A DNA stretch of 25,308 nt from Acidobacteriota bacterium. Lineage in GTDB: Bacteria > Acidobacteriota > Blastocatellia > Pyrinomonadales > Pyrinomonadaceae. Position 1 is the first letter of the stretch, and each line of letters opens with the position of its first letter. The stretch lies in assembly GCA_963169175.1 (NCBI GenBank), contig CAUJFK010000157.1, positions 1 to 25,308 on the forward strand. Reading direction: 5' to 3'. A model generated the notes under the pieces. It was not told the DNA's origin and ran no database searches. It saw only the letters and a list, made by a program, of their open reading frames with translations. Position numbers and translations under genes: made by a program. Shown here one piece after another: positions 8,494-16,146 of the stretch.

Positions 8494-9354
8494 TCAGTCA
8501 ACAAACTCTAGATCGACAGCGTGCGGGATTATGCCGTGTTTGTGGCCTTCTTCAAGGAGCAGACGCACTGCCTCGCGGCCGCGGTCGCCGTAATCTAGTG
8601 TCAGGTCATTGACCCACATTGCGACAAAGCGGTCAGCCAATTCCGGCGGCATATCGCGGGCAAACTGCATTGCGTATTGAAGCGCGTCCTCACGATTTTC
8701 CATCGAATACAAAATGCTTTCATGCAGTTTGTGCGAGACCTGTTTCATCAACTCGGGCCCGAGGTCGCGGCGGATGACGTTGCCGCCCATCGGCAGCGGC
8801 AGGCCGGTCTTTTCGTGCCACCATTCGCCGAGGTCAAGCACCTTGTCCAGGCCTTCCTGCTTGTAGAAGAGCTGGCCTTCGTGAATCAGCAGCCCGGCAT
8901 CCACTTCGCCTTTCTTAACAGCGTCGATGATCTGGTCAAACGGTACGATCTTGTAATCGAAATCCTGGTTATAGATCCGCAGGGCGAGAAAAGCACTCGT
9001 CAATTCACCGGGAATGGCGATCGTCATTTGCCCAATCTCTTCCGGCTTTCGCGGCTCTTTTGAAACAAGTATCGGTCCGTATTTGTCGCCAATGCTCGCG
9101 CCGTGCGGCAGCAAGGCATATTTGTCGGCAACATAGGCATATGCGTGAAACGATATCGCCGTCACATCGTAAACACCGTTCCTGGCGTCTTCGTTCAGCG
9201 ACTGTATATCTTTCAGCGTGTGTTCAAACTTCAATCCGTTGGTCTCAAGCTTATTAGTAGCCAGGCCGTAAAACATGAACGCGTCATCCGAATCCGGCGA
9301 ATGGGCGACAGAAATTGTCTTCATCTGGGGCTTTGTCCCGAAATCTGTAGGCAT
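8494..9354 (-). CDS. mqnD: 1,4-dihydroxy-6-naphthoate synthase (MqnD)
   Basis: Converts cyclic dehypoxanthinyl futalosine to 1,4-dihydroxy-6-naphthoate in the futalosine route to menaquinone. The 286-aa length suits the family. It opens with the SPDSDDAFMFYGL signature, has the substrate-binding IPGELTSAF and VDAGLLIHEGQ blocks, and folds as a periplasmic-binding-protein-like enzyme that here is cytoplasmic. ATG 9354 lies 3 nt after the methyltransferase stop. ATG 9324 (MKTISVAHSPDSDD) matches where most homologues begin and may be the true start; neither has a strong ribosome binding site. The other mqn genes are not in the window, apart from a possible ubiX-type partner at 10937. Confidence 0.9.
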   Translation of the reverse strand: MPTDFGTKPQMKTISVAHSPDSDDAFMFYGLATNKLETNGLKFEHTLKDIQSLNEDARNGVYDVTAISFHAYAYVADKYALLPHGASIGDKYGPILVSKEPRKPEEIGQMTIAIPGELTSAFLALRIYNQDFDYKIVPFDQIIDAVKKGEVDAGLLIHEGQLFYKQEGLDKVLDLGEWWHEKTGLPLPMGGNVIRRDLGPELMKQVSHKLHESILYSMENREDALQYAMQFARDMPPELADRFVAMWVNDLTLDYGDRGREAVRLLLEEGHKHGIIPHAVDLEFVD

Positions 9355-9357
9355 AAC

Positions 9358-10113
9358 TCAAAACTGCGAGTAGTGAACCGCGGTGTCGTAGAGTAATTCT
9401 ATCTTACCGCTTTCGCTATGTTTCGCAACAAGCAAAAGCAAATCATTTTTCATCTCGGCAAAATCAGCACTGGACTCGTTTGGCATATACGACGCAGACA
9501 GAACGCGTCCGAGCAGCCCGTCAAAGTCGAGGATCTGTGAATTAGAAAAAATGCGCGTCTCGAAGTCCTTTTGGAAAAAGCTCTTAAGCGTGCCCCGGTC
9601 GATATGGTCATGCCGGACCTGCGCGTAATCGAGAGCAAACTTCTTGAGAAATTGCTCATACTCGATTAGAAATGCGTTGCTTTCAAGCTTTCGTTCATTC
9701 CAAACAAGGGCAACATTTCGGCCCGGCTTTAGTATCCGCAGAAACTCACGCCGTGCCGGGCCCCGTTCAAACCAATGGAACGCCTGGGCAGCCGTTACAA
9801 GATCGGCCGAACCTGACGCAAGGCCTGTGTTCTCAGCAGTTCCATCGATCGAACGAAACCGCGCATACGCCGCAAGAAATTCCTCCGCTGCCGCCCGCAT
9901 CGGCCCGTTTGGCTCGACCCCGTAAACTACATTTCCATTCTCAAGAAAAAGCCGTGCGAAAATGCCGGTTCCCGAACCTACGTCCGCGATGACAGAATCC
10001 GGCGTCAACCCCATCTCATCGCGAAACAGCTCAAGCACCTCTCGTGGATACGACGGACGGTACTTCACATAATTCGCGACCCGATCCGAAAATCTTTCGA
10101 CGCTGCTTACCAT
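9358..10113 (-). CDS. Class I SAM-dependent methyltransferase
   Basis: A 251-aa methyltransferase of the Methyltransf_11 type. SAM-binding motif I is seen as ADVGSGTGIF (about 43-52), motif II as VYGVEPN, then DLVTAAQAFHWF, typical of the family that includes UbiE/MenG-like and small-molecule enzymes. The N-terminal FSDRVANYVKYRPSYP is characteristic of the broad methylase group annotated simply as class I methyltransferases. GAGG lies 5 nt before ATG 10113. It is coupled to mqnD (3-nt gap), so a role in quinone methylation is tempting. The sequence lacks the specific UbiE/MenG signatures, so the substrate is open. Confidence 0.82.
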   Translation of the reverse strand: MVSSVERFSDRVANYVKYRPSYPREVLELFRDEMGLTPDSVIADVGSGTGIFARLFLENGNVVYGVEPNGPMRAAAEEFLAAYARFRSIDGTAENTGLASGSADLVTAAQAFHWFERGPARREFLRILKPGRNVALVWNERKLESNAFLIEYEQFLKKFALDYAQVRHDHIDRGTLKSFFQKDFETRIFSNSQILDFDGLLGRVLSASYMPNESSADFAEMKNDLLLLVAKHSESGKIELLYDTAVHYSQF

Positions 10114-10137
10114 CGTATCCTCGACCGATTTCTACTT

Positions 10138-10247
10138 CTTTGTGAACTCCGTGTCCATCCTTTGCGCCCTTTTGTTAACGGTTTTCTGTTCCCACTAAAA
10201 TCACGGAGTTGAATACACAAAGTGAACAAAGGTACTTGCGATCCAAT
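10138..10247. repeat. Word-like palindrome, CTTTGTG family, copy 2
   Basis: CTTTGTG begins at about 10138 and CACAAAG closes near 10222. Inside, AACTCCGTG (10145-10153) pairs with CACGGAGTT (10202-10210). The 3' flank 10226-10247 matches copy 1 at 2928-2949 (22 nt, one mismatch: ACAAAGG, C or T, ACTTGCGATCCAAT). The element fills the gap between the SH3 gene and the methyltransferase, so the minus-strand run is interrupted here. I see no other feature in this gap. Confidence 0.8.
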
Positions 10248-10259
10248 CGTTAAAGTCCG

Positions 10260-10931
10260 CTAGTCACCTGCAATGAAAGCAACCATCTTCCAGGCGCCGC
10301 GTTTTTTCTCAAACCCGGCACGGTAATCGATCGGGCTGCGGACAAATTCGTTCTTTATCCAGCCGGAAATGCCGCCGAGCGTTTTCACCTTGCTCCAACC
10401 GCGCGTTTCGCGGATCTTTCCCGCCTCAGTTTCCGGGTCCGTTTCCGCCGTGACGATGTTGTAGGACAGTTGTGCGATCACGCGCGAATCGGTGCTTGGG
10501 CCGGCACGCAGATTTACGTTGGACCCGAATACCACCTCGTGTGTGAAAGCATCGAGGTCCTCGGGAAACGAATTAAATGTGTAGGGGGCGTAAAATAACT
10601 TTGCGGCCGGCTTTTCCTTCCACCATGTTCCGCCGTTTTTTATCACGGTTAGAAACTCTGCCCAAAACTGCGAATTCTTTGAGTTGATCTTCCATATCCG
10701 CTTGAAATCGGCAATGCCCGAATCGCCGCCGAAACTCAGGCTTATTTTTGGATCAAGAATGCTCAAAATAAATGCTGCGTCCTTTCGTTCGGCCGCGGCG
10801 ATCAGCTTGGTGCGAAATGCGAGAAACGACGCATCCTTGGCCGCCTCATCGACCGGCCTTACATACCGTTCCTGGCCAAAGCCAACGCTGGCAAGAGCGA
10901 TGGCCAGCAAAAGTATCATTACGGTTTTCAT
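10260..10931 (-). CDS. Exported bacterial SH3-domain protein
   Basis: A 223-aa secreted protein. ATG 10931 is chosen because it begins a clean signal peptide (MKTVMILLLAIALASVGFGQ) and has TAAGG 4 nt upstream; the frame opens further up at 11018 inside ubiX. The middle carries a helical region (about 25-110). The C-terminal half has an SH3b domain: VNLRAGPSTDSRVIAQLSYNIV, then GWSKVKTLGGISGWIKNEFV. SH3b domains bind cell-wall or peptide ligands. The gene follows the ubiX stop by 5 nt, which implies cotranscription, though no functional link is obvious. Confidence 0.8.
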   Translation of the reverse strand: MKTVMILLLAIALASVGFGQERYVRPVDEAAKDASFLAFRTKLIAAAERKDAAFILSILDPKISLSFGGDSGIADFKRIWKINSKNSQFWAEFLTVIKNGGTWWKEKPAAKLFYAPYTFNSFPEDLDAFTHEVVFGSNVNLRAGPSTDSRVIAQLSYNIVTAETDPETEAGKIRETRGWSKVKTLGGISGWIKNEFVRSPIDYRAGFEKKRGAWKMVAFIAGD

Positions 10932-10936
10932 AGGCC

Positions 10937-11554
10937 TTATTCTTCGACGATCTCGTCGCCGGTCCATTGCGTTTTGCGTGAATGAGGAATGTCGAACTGG
11001 TCCAAAATGCGATAGCACAGATGATCGACAAGGTCCTCTATAGAATCAGGACGGTGATAGAAGCCCGGACTTGCGGGCAAAATTCGCGCACCGGCACGGG
11101 AAAGTTTCAACATATTCTCTAAATGAATGGAGTTGTACGGCGTTTCGCGCGGAACTAGCACAAGTTTTCGGCCTTCTTTCAGCGTCACGTCGGCCGCCCG
11201 ATGGATAAGGTTCGTTCCCGCGCCGCTCGCGATCGCGCCAAGCGTTCCCATCGAACACGGGACTATCAGCATACCCGCCTGTTTATATGACCCGGACGAA
11301 GGCTTCGCGGCAAAATTGTCCAACCGCCAGAACCGGATCAGCCGCGACTCCGGCTCAAGGCCGAGCCAATCGTTTATCTGATGTAGCGCGGGATCCTTCA
11401 AATTCACGCCCAACTCAACTTGCGCAACGGTCGCCGCCGTTGATGACATGATCAAATTGATGCGTTCAACAGCCTCGCTCGCCGCCAATAACTGCAGCGT
11501 CCGCCACGCATATATCGCCCCCGAAGCACCGGTGATCGCAAAGGTCAGTTCCAT
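10937..11554 (-). CDS. ubiX: Flavin prenyltransferase (UbiX/Pad1 family)
   Basis: Makes prenylated FMN from FMN and dimethylallyl phosphate, the cofactor of UbiD-type decarboxylases. The 205-aa protein starts with ITGASGAIYAWRTL (FMN-binding), contains IVPCSMGTLGAIASG and the RAADVTLKEGRKLVLVPRETP block, and ends in a helical segment. These are diagnostic of the family. In futalosine organisms a UbiX/UbiD pair (MqnM/MqnL) decarboxylates the prenylated dihydroxynaphthoate, so proximity to mqnD makes that role plausible. No ubiD homologue is present in the window. The start ATG 11554 has no clear ribosome binding site. Confidence 0.9.
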   Translation of the reverse strand: MELTFAITGASGAIYAWRTLQLLAASEAVERINLIMSSTAATVAQVELGVNLKDPALHQINDWLGLEPESRLIRFWRLDNFAAKPSSGSYKQAGMLIVPCSMGTLGAIASGAGTNLIHRAADVTLKEGRKLVLVPRETPYNSIHLENMLKLSRAGARILPASPGFYHRPDSIEDLVDHLCYRILDQFDIPHSRKTQWTGDEIVEE

Positions 11555-11611
11555 ATCGAATAGAGCAATACTACCATTTCGCGATTTTTGTGATCAGGAT
11601 TTTCGCCCGTA

Positions 11612-11882
11612 ACCAGGAAACCACTTTCCTTTCGTGTATTTTCGTGTCTTGTTTTCGCGTGTTTCGTGGTCATAATTCTCGCCCATTACCACGAAACCGC
11701 TTTCTTTTCGTGTATTTTCGTGTCTTGTTTTCGTGTGTTTCGTGGTCATAATTCTCGCCCATTACCACGAATCCACTTTCTTTTCGTTTATTTTCGGGTT
11801 TGTTTCGTCTTTTTCGTGGTCAAGATTTTCGCCCATTACCACGAAACACACGAAGGCAAGAGACGAAATGCACGAAAAGAGG
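11612..11882. repeat. Tandem array of about 76-bp palindromic units, TTTCGTG family
   Basis: Three head-to-tail units start at 11612, 11688 and 11764 (76, 76 and 74 bp) and are closed by a reverse-complement arm at 11838-11882. Each unit opens ACCACGAAA-like and closes GTTTCGTGGT-like, then carries CATAATTCTCGCCCATT or a variant as joiner. Units 1 and 2 are nearly identical; unit 3 has drifted. This is the same family as 1813-1915. There are no variable spacers, so it is not a CRISPR. It occupies the whole region between ubiX and larB; a partial unit may extend left to about 11580. Confidence 0.9.
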
Positions 11883-11943
11883 CGATGGTTTCACGCCGTT
11901 GCTCACGCGCGGGTTTCTGCATTTGGTATTCTATCTTTTTAAT

Positions 11944-12705
11944 ATGAACACCGAAGATCTCAAAAAGATCCTTGCCGAAGTAAAAAGCGGCGAACTGTCT
12001 GAAACAGATGCCGCCGCGGGGATAAAAGATCTTTCTTTCGAAAACATCGGCTACGCCCGCGTCGATCACGGCAGGGCCGAGCGGCAAGGCTTTCCCGAGG
12101 TCATTTTCGGAATGGGCAAAACGCCTGAGCAGATCTGCGGCATTTTCGAAAAGGTCGTCGCTCGGGCCCCGAACGTTCTGATCACCCGCACCACGCCCGA
12201 AGTTTTCGGCCAAATCCTCAATGTCCACACCGAAGCCGAATGGCACGAGTCAGCCAAAATTATCCGCGTTTTGCGCGACTCGACAGATCTTGGGATCGGA
12301 GAAATAACCGTCTGCACGGCCGGCACAAGCGATATTCCCGTCGCTGAAGAAGCCGCACTCACGGCCGAAGCGATGGGCAACCGCGTCAATCGCATTTGGG
12401 ACGCGGGCGTCGCCGGAGTTCACCGCATCCTTGCCGAACGGGCACGGCTGCAAAACTCCCGCGTCGTCATCGCCGCCGCCGGCATGGAAGGAGCTCTGCC
12501 GTCCGTCGTCGGCGGCCTCGTCGCCGTCCCGGTCATCGCACTGCCAACCTCGATCGGCTACGGCGCCTCCTTCCACGGCCTCGCCGCATTGCTCGGAATG
12601 CTAAACTCCTGCGCCTCAAACGTAACCGTAGTAAACATCGACAACGGCTTCGGCGCCGGTTTTGTTGCGAGTTTGATAAACAGAAAGTCAGTACCACCTG
12701 CGTAA
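11944..12705 (+). CDS. larB: LarB, nickel-pincer cofactor biosynthesis (P2CMN synthase)
   Basis: LarB carboxylates nicotinic acid adenine dinucleotide and hydrolyses it to pyridinium-3,5-biscarboxylate mononucleotide, the first step to the nickel-pincer cofactor of lactate racemase and LarA-like enzymes. The 253-aa protein has the LarB N-terminal block GYARVDHGRAERQGFPEVIFG. Its PurE-like C-terminal domain shows CTAGTSDIPVAEEAALTAE, AAGMEGALPSVVGG and LPTSIGYG. Cys223 in MLNSCASNVTVV corresponds to the reactive cysteine of characterised LarB. ATG 11944 is chosen; upstream frame is repeat DNA. The ribosome binding site is weak. larC, larE and larA are not in the window. Confidence 0.92.
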   Translation: MNTEDLKKILAEVKSGELSETDAAAGIKDLSFENIGYARVDHGRAERQGFPEVIFGMGKTPEQICGIFEKVVARAPNVLITRTTPEVFGQILNVHTEAEWHESAKIIRVLRDSTDLGIGEITVCTAGTSDIPVAEEAALTAEAMGNRVNRIWDAGVAGVHRILAERARLQNSRVVIAAAGMEGALPSVVGGLVAVPVIALPTSIGYGASFHGLAALLGMLNSCASNVTVVNIDNGFGAGFVASLINRKSVPPA

Positions 12706-12948
12706 GAGGCGGCAAATTTTCTTAAACTGCGGAGCAGTGGCAGAATTTAGCCGCGGGTGGAGCAAAGCGGAACCTGTGGCTAGGTTGAAAACGAGACTAT
12801 AGCCCACGTAGTGGACGACAGAGGGGCATGTAACATCTACTACTTTCAATAAGTTAGCGAAAGCCTGCTGCCCGCAACGCGGGCTTTGAGATATAGGCTC
12901 GACTAACCCAACGTTTCGCTTCGCTTCACGTGGGGCTGCAAATATGTC
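12706..12948. other. Gene-free region with two REP-like hairpins
   Basis: No gene is seen between larB and the kinase (334 bp in all). Hairpin one runs 12748-12782, with TAGCC pairing GGCTA and GGGT pairing ACC inside, of the kind seen as dispersed elements in acidobacterial genomes. Hairpin two is GCCCGC-AAC-GCGGGC at 12870-12884. Short open frames in this stretch are composition artefacts. Confidence 0.55.
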
Positions 12949-12967
12949 GCTGCCCCGCAGCTTTTTT
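12949..12967 (+). terminator. Intrinsic terminator
   Basis: GCTGC-CCC-GCAGC followed by six T residues: a 5-bp GC-rich stem, 3-nt loop and U tract on the plus strand. It lies 243 nt downstream of larB and before the convergent kinase gene, so it may end larB transcription. A second hairpin-like pairing with GGGGCTGC upstream (12933-12940) could compete with it. Confidence 0.6.
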
Positions 12968-13039
12968 AGGGGTTTGACACAGCCTCGTAAGCGGATGGGT
13001 TCTTCTACGGTCGCGATCGTCTAAAACTAATTTTTTTTC

Positions 13040-15751
13040 TTATTCCCGAATAGGCATTAGCTCACCCGTAAACAAACTCTTGCCGGCAGTGGCGGTTCGA
13101 TAGCCATAGATCAGCAGGAAGGCGATGACGGCATAGTAAGGCAGCGCGTGGGCGGCGTACCAGGCAGAAAGGTCGGTTGAAAAGGGCACGTATGACATCA
13201 TGCCGTTCGCGATAAAAAACGTGACGGTCGCGAGCAGGCCGAGCCGCGTTACGCAAAAGATCAATAAGGCAGCATCAGCTGCCGCAAACCATACGTCTAT
13301 CGCCAGATGCTCGGAGCCGATGAGCGACAACAGCGTGATCACAGCCCAGGCGAGCGTCGATGCAAGCCACTCACGCCTGACGATCGCAACAACCAGCGTG
13401 ATAACGAACATTAATGAAAACGCGGTCATAAGACCTTGGTAAACAGACTCAGATACGTCTGCCATCGCACCACGCAGCGAAAGCAGAATTAGACCCCTGC
13501 TCGACCTCAGATCATAGCTCGGATGACCGAACAATGTTGGTGCGAGTATCCAGAGACGGCTTAGCAGCGAGCTAACCAGCCCGAGAAGCAGTCCGAACAG
13601 AACGTCACGGCCGATCAGTGGATCGCGCAGGTCATTTGTCATCAGGCGGTTCCAGGAAATGATCTTTGCGGGCCAGCGCCTTCGAACAAACGGCTCGAGA
13701 GCTATATATGCAGTATAAATCAATGCTCCTGTGAGCAGGGTATTTGCGACTGCTCTAAAGAAGCTTATGTTCATGCCCATCAGATCAGCTACATGGTGTG
13801 CCCTCATTGCCCAACCGAACATCGATATTAAGAAGACAAAAAGTCCGAGACGAAACGCTCCCTTATAGTCCCCGATCCCTAACCGGTAATTGCGTCGAGC
13901 AAGCATCACGAACGCAAAGATAAAGCCGAATACCGCCGCGACAGCAATATAAGACCCGGGTCTGCTGAGCGGTGATACGGCTTCTTCGACTTGGCGGTAT
14001 GGCTTGTCCCACGGATAAACGGTGCTAAAGAACACGGGCAGACCGTTATACGATGCGGTCTCGATCCTGATCGGGATATCGGGGGCACCCGGTGCAAACC
14101 CTGTCCATGCAGCCCTCTGGTCTGAGTTGACCTCCGGGACCCATTGCGGCTCGGCCGCAGTAAAATTCGCCGGATCGAGCCCCGCAGCGGCAAAGAAAAT
14201 GTTCCAATCGAATTTCGCTTCGTGTCTTGGCTCCGTATCCAAGTGCGGCGGAACGGCAACAAATTCATATAGCTTGCCTTCCATATCCAGCGCGGTCAAT
14301 GTCATACCCGAAACGGTCATCGGGGGATCGAAAACACCGGCCGCCGGGCCGCTCCAACCTATCAGGTATGCGGGACTCTGGCGGTAATAGTAAACAAATG
14401 CCGGCGGGTTCATGGTCGTTAGCCGATCCCACCGGCCTGGCGAAGGATCGTTTTCTTTCAGATAACGAGGGAAACCGACCTGTTGCGTCAGTTCCTCGGC
14501 GGAATCGTTGCCATCTTTATATCCGAACGAACGAGTCAGTTCCCTGGCTTTTACGCGCAGAACCTCAGGCGAATTGGTAAGCGGGACACGCCGATAAAGA
14601 TACGTTTTGCCTGTAACCCAAACAAGTATGCCAACCGTCGCAATGACGCCTACCACTAAAGCCGCTGCCACGACGGGACGCAGCGAACCGACCTTTGGCG
14701 CGGCCGCGACCATCTCGGGCGAAGGCGTTTCGCCCATCGCAAGTGCAGCGGCCAGCGGATCGCCACCCGGCAAAGACGCTGCAACGGATATCGCGGATTC
14801 CGGACGGTCGCTCGGGTCTTTTTCGAGACACCGCATAATGACGCGTTCGACGAGCGGGTCGAGATTGCTGACGTGGCTCGATGGCGAGGTGACCGACTTA
14901 TCGCTGTTCCTAAGTTTGATAAGCTCGGGCAGGCTCGCGGCATCATAAGCGCGTTTGCCGGTGAAGATCTCGTAAAGCACCAGCCCGAGCGAATAAATAT
15001 CGCTCCGCGTCGTCAGAGGCTTACCGGCAAGCTGTTCGGGCGACATATAGGCGGGCGTGCCCGATCGAATTTCATCCGCGCTCAATTGTTCGGCAACGGC
15101 CGCGAGGCCAAAATCGGTGATCTTCGCGTTGCCCTCGGCGTCGATCATCACATTCGCCGGTTTTAGATCGCGATGGATCACACCCTGCTTATGCGCCGCG
15201 GCAAGGCCGGCGCAGATCTGACGCGCAATCTCGACCGCCTTATCCGCCGGCAGCCGCCCAAATCGCTTCAGCACCGACGCCAGCTCTTCACCCTTGATGA
15301 ACTCCATGCACAGAAAGTGATGGCCATCCGCCTCACCAATGTCATAAACACGGCAAACATAAGGATGAGCGATCTGGCGTGCGACGCGCACTTCCTGGCG
15401 AATGCGTTCGAGTGCGGGTTCGTCGTGAATGAGAGATTCGGGAAGGAATTTGAGAGCGACGGCCTGTTTGAGCGTCAGGTCCTCGGCACGGTAAACCTCG
15501 CCCATTCCGCCGCGGCCGATCAAATCGATTATCCGATAACGCGATGCCAAAACCTGCCCCGGCAAAAAGCGTCCGCCATCCAAAGTTTCATGCGAGAGGC
15601 TGGTAACAGAGCGTCCCGATGTCTTTGGCCGCTCCGCATCCGATGGCAGCCGCCGCGTCGCATCATCGCCCGCACCAATAGGCGCCTGGCACAAGGGACA
15701 AATTGTAGAATTTTCAGGAACAGGTTGAGCACAAGCCGGGCATGTTTGCAT
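13040..15751 (-). CDS. Transmembrane Ser/Thr protein kinase with N-terminal zinc ribbon
   Basis: A 903-aa Hanks-type kinase. A zinc ribbon (CPAC...CPLC, residues 4-21) precedes the kinase domain (about 72-330): glycine loop IGRGGMGEVY (79-87), catalytic Lys101, HRDLKPAN with Asp195, DFG Asp213, SGTPAYMSPEQ and the APE-equivalent region. A first membrane helix (about 358-380) leads to an extracytoplasmic domain (about 385-600, WGP/YPWDKPYR-like motifs). At least eight more hydrophobic segments follow to the C-terminus, including the conserved EPFVRRRWPAKIISWNRL and DPLIGRDVLFG blocks known from acidobacterial kinases. It phosphorylates unknown substrates, probably in response to membrane or envelope signals. 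All catalytic residues are present. No obvious ribosome binding site precedes ATG 15751. Confidence 0.92.
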   Translation of the reverse strand: MQTCPACAQPVPENSTICPLCQAPIGAGDDATRRLPSDAERPKTSGRSVTSLSHETLDGGRFLPGQVLASRYRIIDLIGRGGMGEVYRAEDLTLKQAVALKFLPESLIHDEPALERIRQEVRVARQIAHPYVCRVYDIGEADGHHFLCMEFIKGEELASVLKRFGRLPADKAVEIARQICAGLAAAHKQGVIHRDLKPANVMIDAEGNAKITDFGLAAVAEQLSADEIRSGTPAYMSPEQLAGKPLTTRSDIYSLGLVLYEIFTGKRAYDAASLPELIKLRNSDKSVTSPSSHVSNLDPLVERVIMRCLEKDPSDRPESAISVAASLPGGDPLAAALAMGETPSPEMVAAAPKVGSLRPVVAAALVVGVIATVGILVWVTGKTYLYRRVPLTNSPEVLRVKARELTRSFGYKDGNDSAEELTQQVGFPRYLKENDPSPGRWDRLTTMNPPAFVYYYRQSPAYLIGWSGPAAGVFDPPMTVSGMTLTALDMEGKLYEFVAVPPHLDTEPRHEAKFDWNIFFAAAGLDPANFTAAEPQWVPEVNSDQRAAWTGFAPGAPDIPIRIETASYNGLPVFFSTVYPWDKPYRQVEEAVSPLSRPGSYIAVAAVFGFIFAFVMLARRNYRLGIGDYKGAFRLGLFVFLISMFGWAMRAHHVADLMGMNISFFRAVANTLLTGALIYTAYIALEPFVRRRWPAKIISWNRLMTNDLRDPLIGRDVLFGLLLGLVSSLLSRLWILAPTLFGHPSYDLRSSRGLILLSLRGAMADVSESVYQGLMTAFSLMFVITLVVAIVRREWLASTLAWAVITLLSLIGSEHLAIDVWFAAADAALLIFCVTRLGLLATVTFFIANGMMSYVPFSTDLSAWYAAHALPYYAVIAFLLIYGYRTATAGKSLFTGELMPIRE

Positions 15752-15854
15752 GTGCCGAAATAATACGCGATTTCCTTATCTATCAGAAATGCGTTTTTAA
15801 TTTTGGAAATTTGAACGAACAATGACTTCCAATAGAACCAGCCGGCCTCCTGTC

Positions 15855-15883
15855 AGAACCGGGAGTGGTAGCGACTGGGTTCT
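15855..15883. repeat. REP-like hairpin upstream of the kinase
   Basis: AGAACC (15855-15860) pairs with GGTTCT (15878-15883) around GGGAGTGGTAGCGACTG. Just downstream GGAGTTC is repeated in tandem (about 15893-15906). The TGGGTTCTTCTA stretch recurs near 12987-12998. It looks like a degenerate member of a REP-type family lying in the 185-bp gap before the kinase. Confidence 0.5.
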
Positions 15884-15936
15884 TCTAACTACGGAGTTCG
15901 GAGTTCGGTTTCCAATATCAACCCGCCACGTAACCG

Positions 15937-16146
15937 CTAACCTTCCACCCTAATCCTCGCCGCATAATTCGCGATCGCCTGCTCGCGTGTTTCCCCGTAA
16001 GCATAACAATCGCTCTCCTCGACACTAACAAACTCCGGCCCGACAACGCAGTAACCACTCCCGTCCAGAAAAATAAGCGTCCCGCCCGGCCCACGTTCCG
16101 CCTGGACATCGGGATCGTGCATTAACTGTTCAAATTCCGCAGTCAT
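15937..16146 (-). CDS. Small 69-aa protein of unknown function
   Basis: Not recognised. ATG 16146 overlaps the stop of the NTF2-like gene as ATGA, with GGAGG about 10 nt upstream, so it is translationally coupled. The frame is open further upstream, but that part is shadow of the partner gene. The protein is acidic and beta-rich (GGTLIFLDGSGYCVVGPEF) and ends with GETREQAIANYAARIRVEG. This ending vaguely resembles the strand-helix end of HicB-like domains; the likeness is weak. There is no signal peptide, so it is probably cytosolic although its partner is exported. Confidence 0.65.
   Translation of the reverse strand: MTAEFEQLMHDPDVQAERGPGGTLIFLDGSGYCVVGPEFVSVEESDCYAYGETREQAIANYAARIRVEG

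Noticed and set aside
11612..11882. Possible CRISPR array
   Set aside because: Units are contiguous and nearly identical over their whole length, with no variable spacers and no cas genes in the window.
12396..12725. Arginine-rich 109-codon frame
   Set aside because: It is a shadow of larB in a high-GC stretch; larB itself has strong family motifs.
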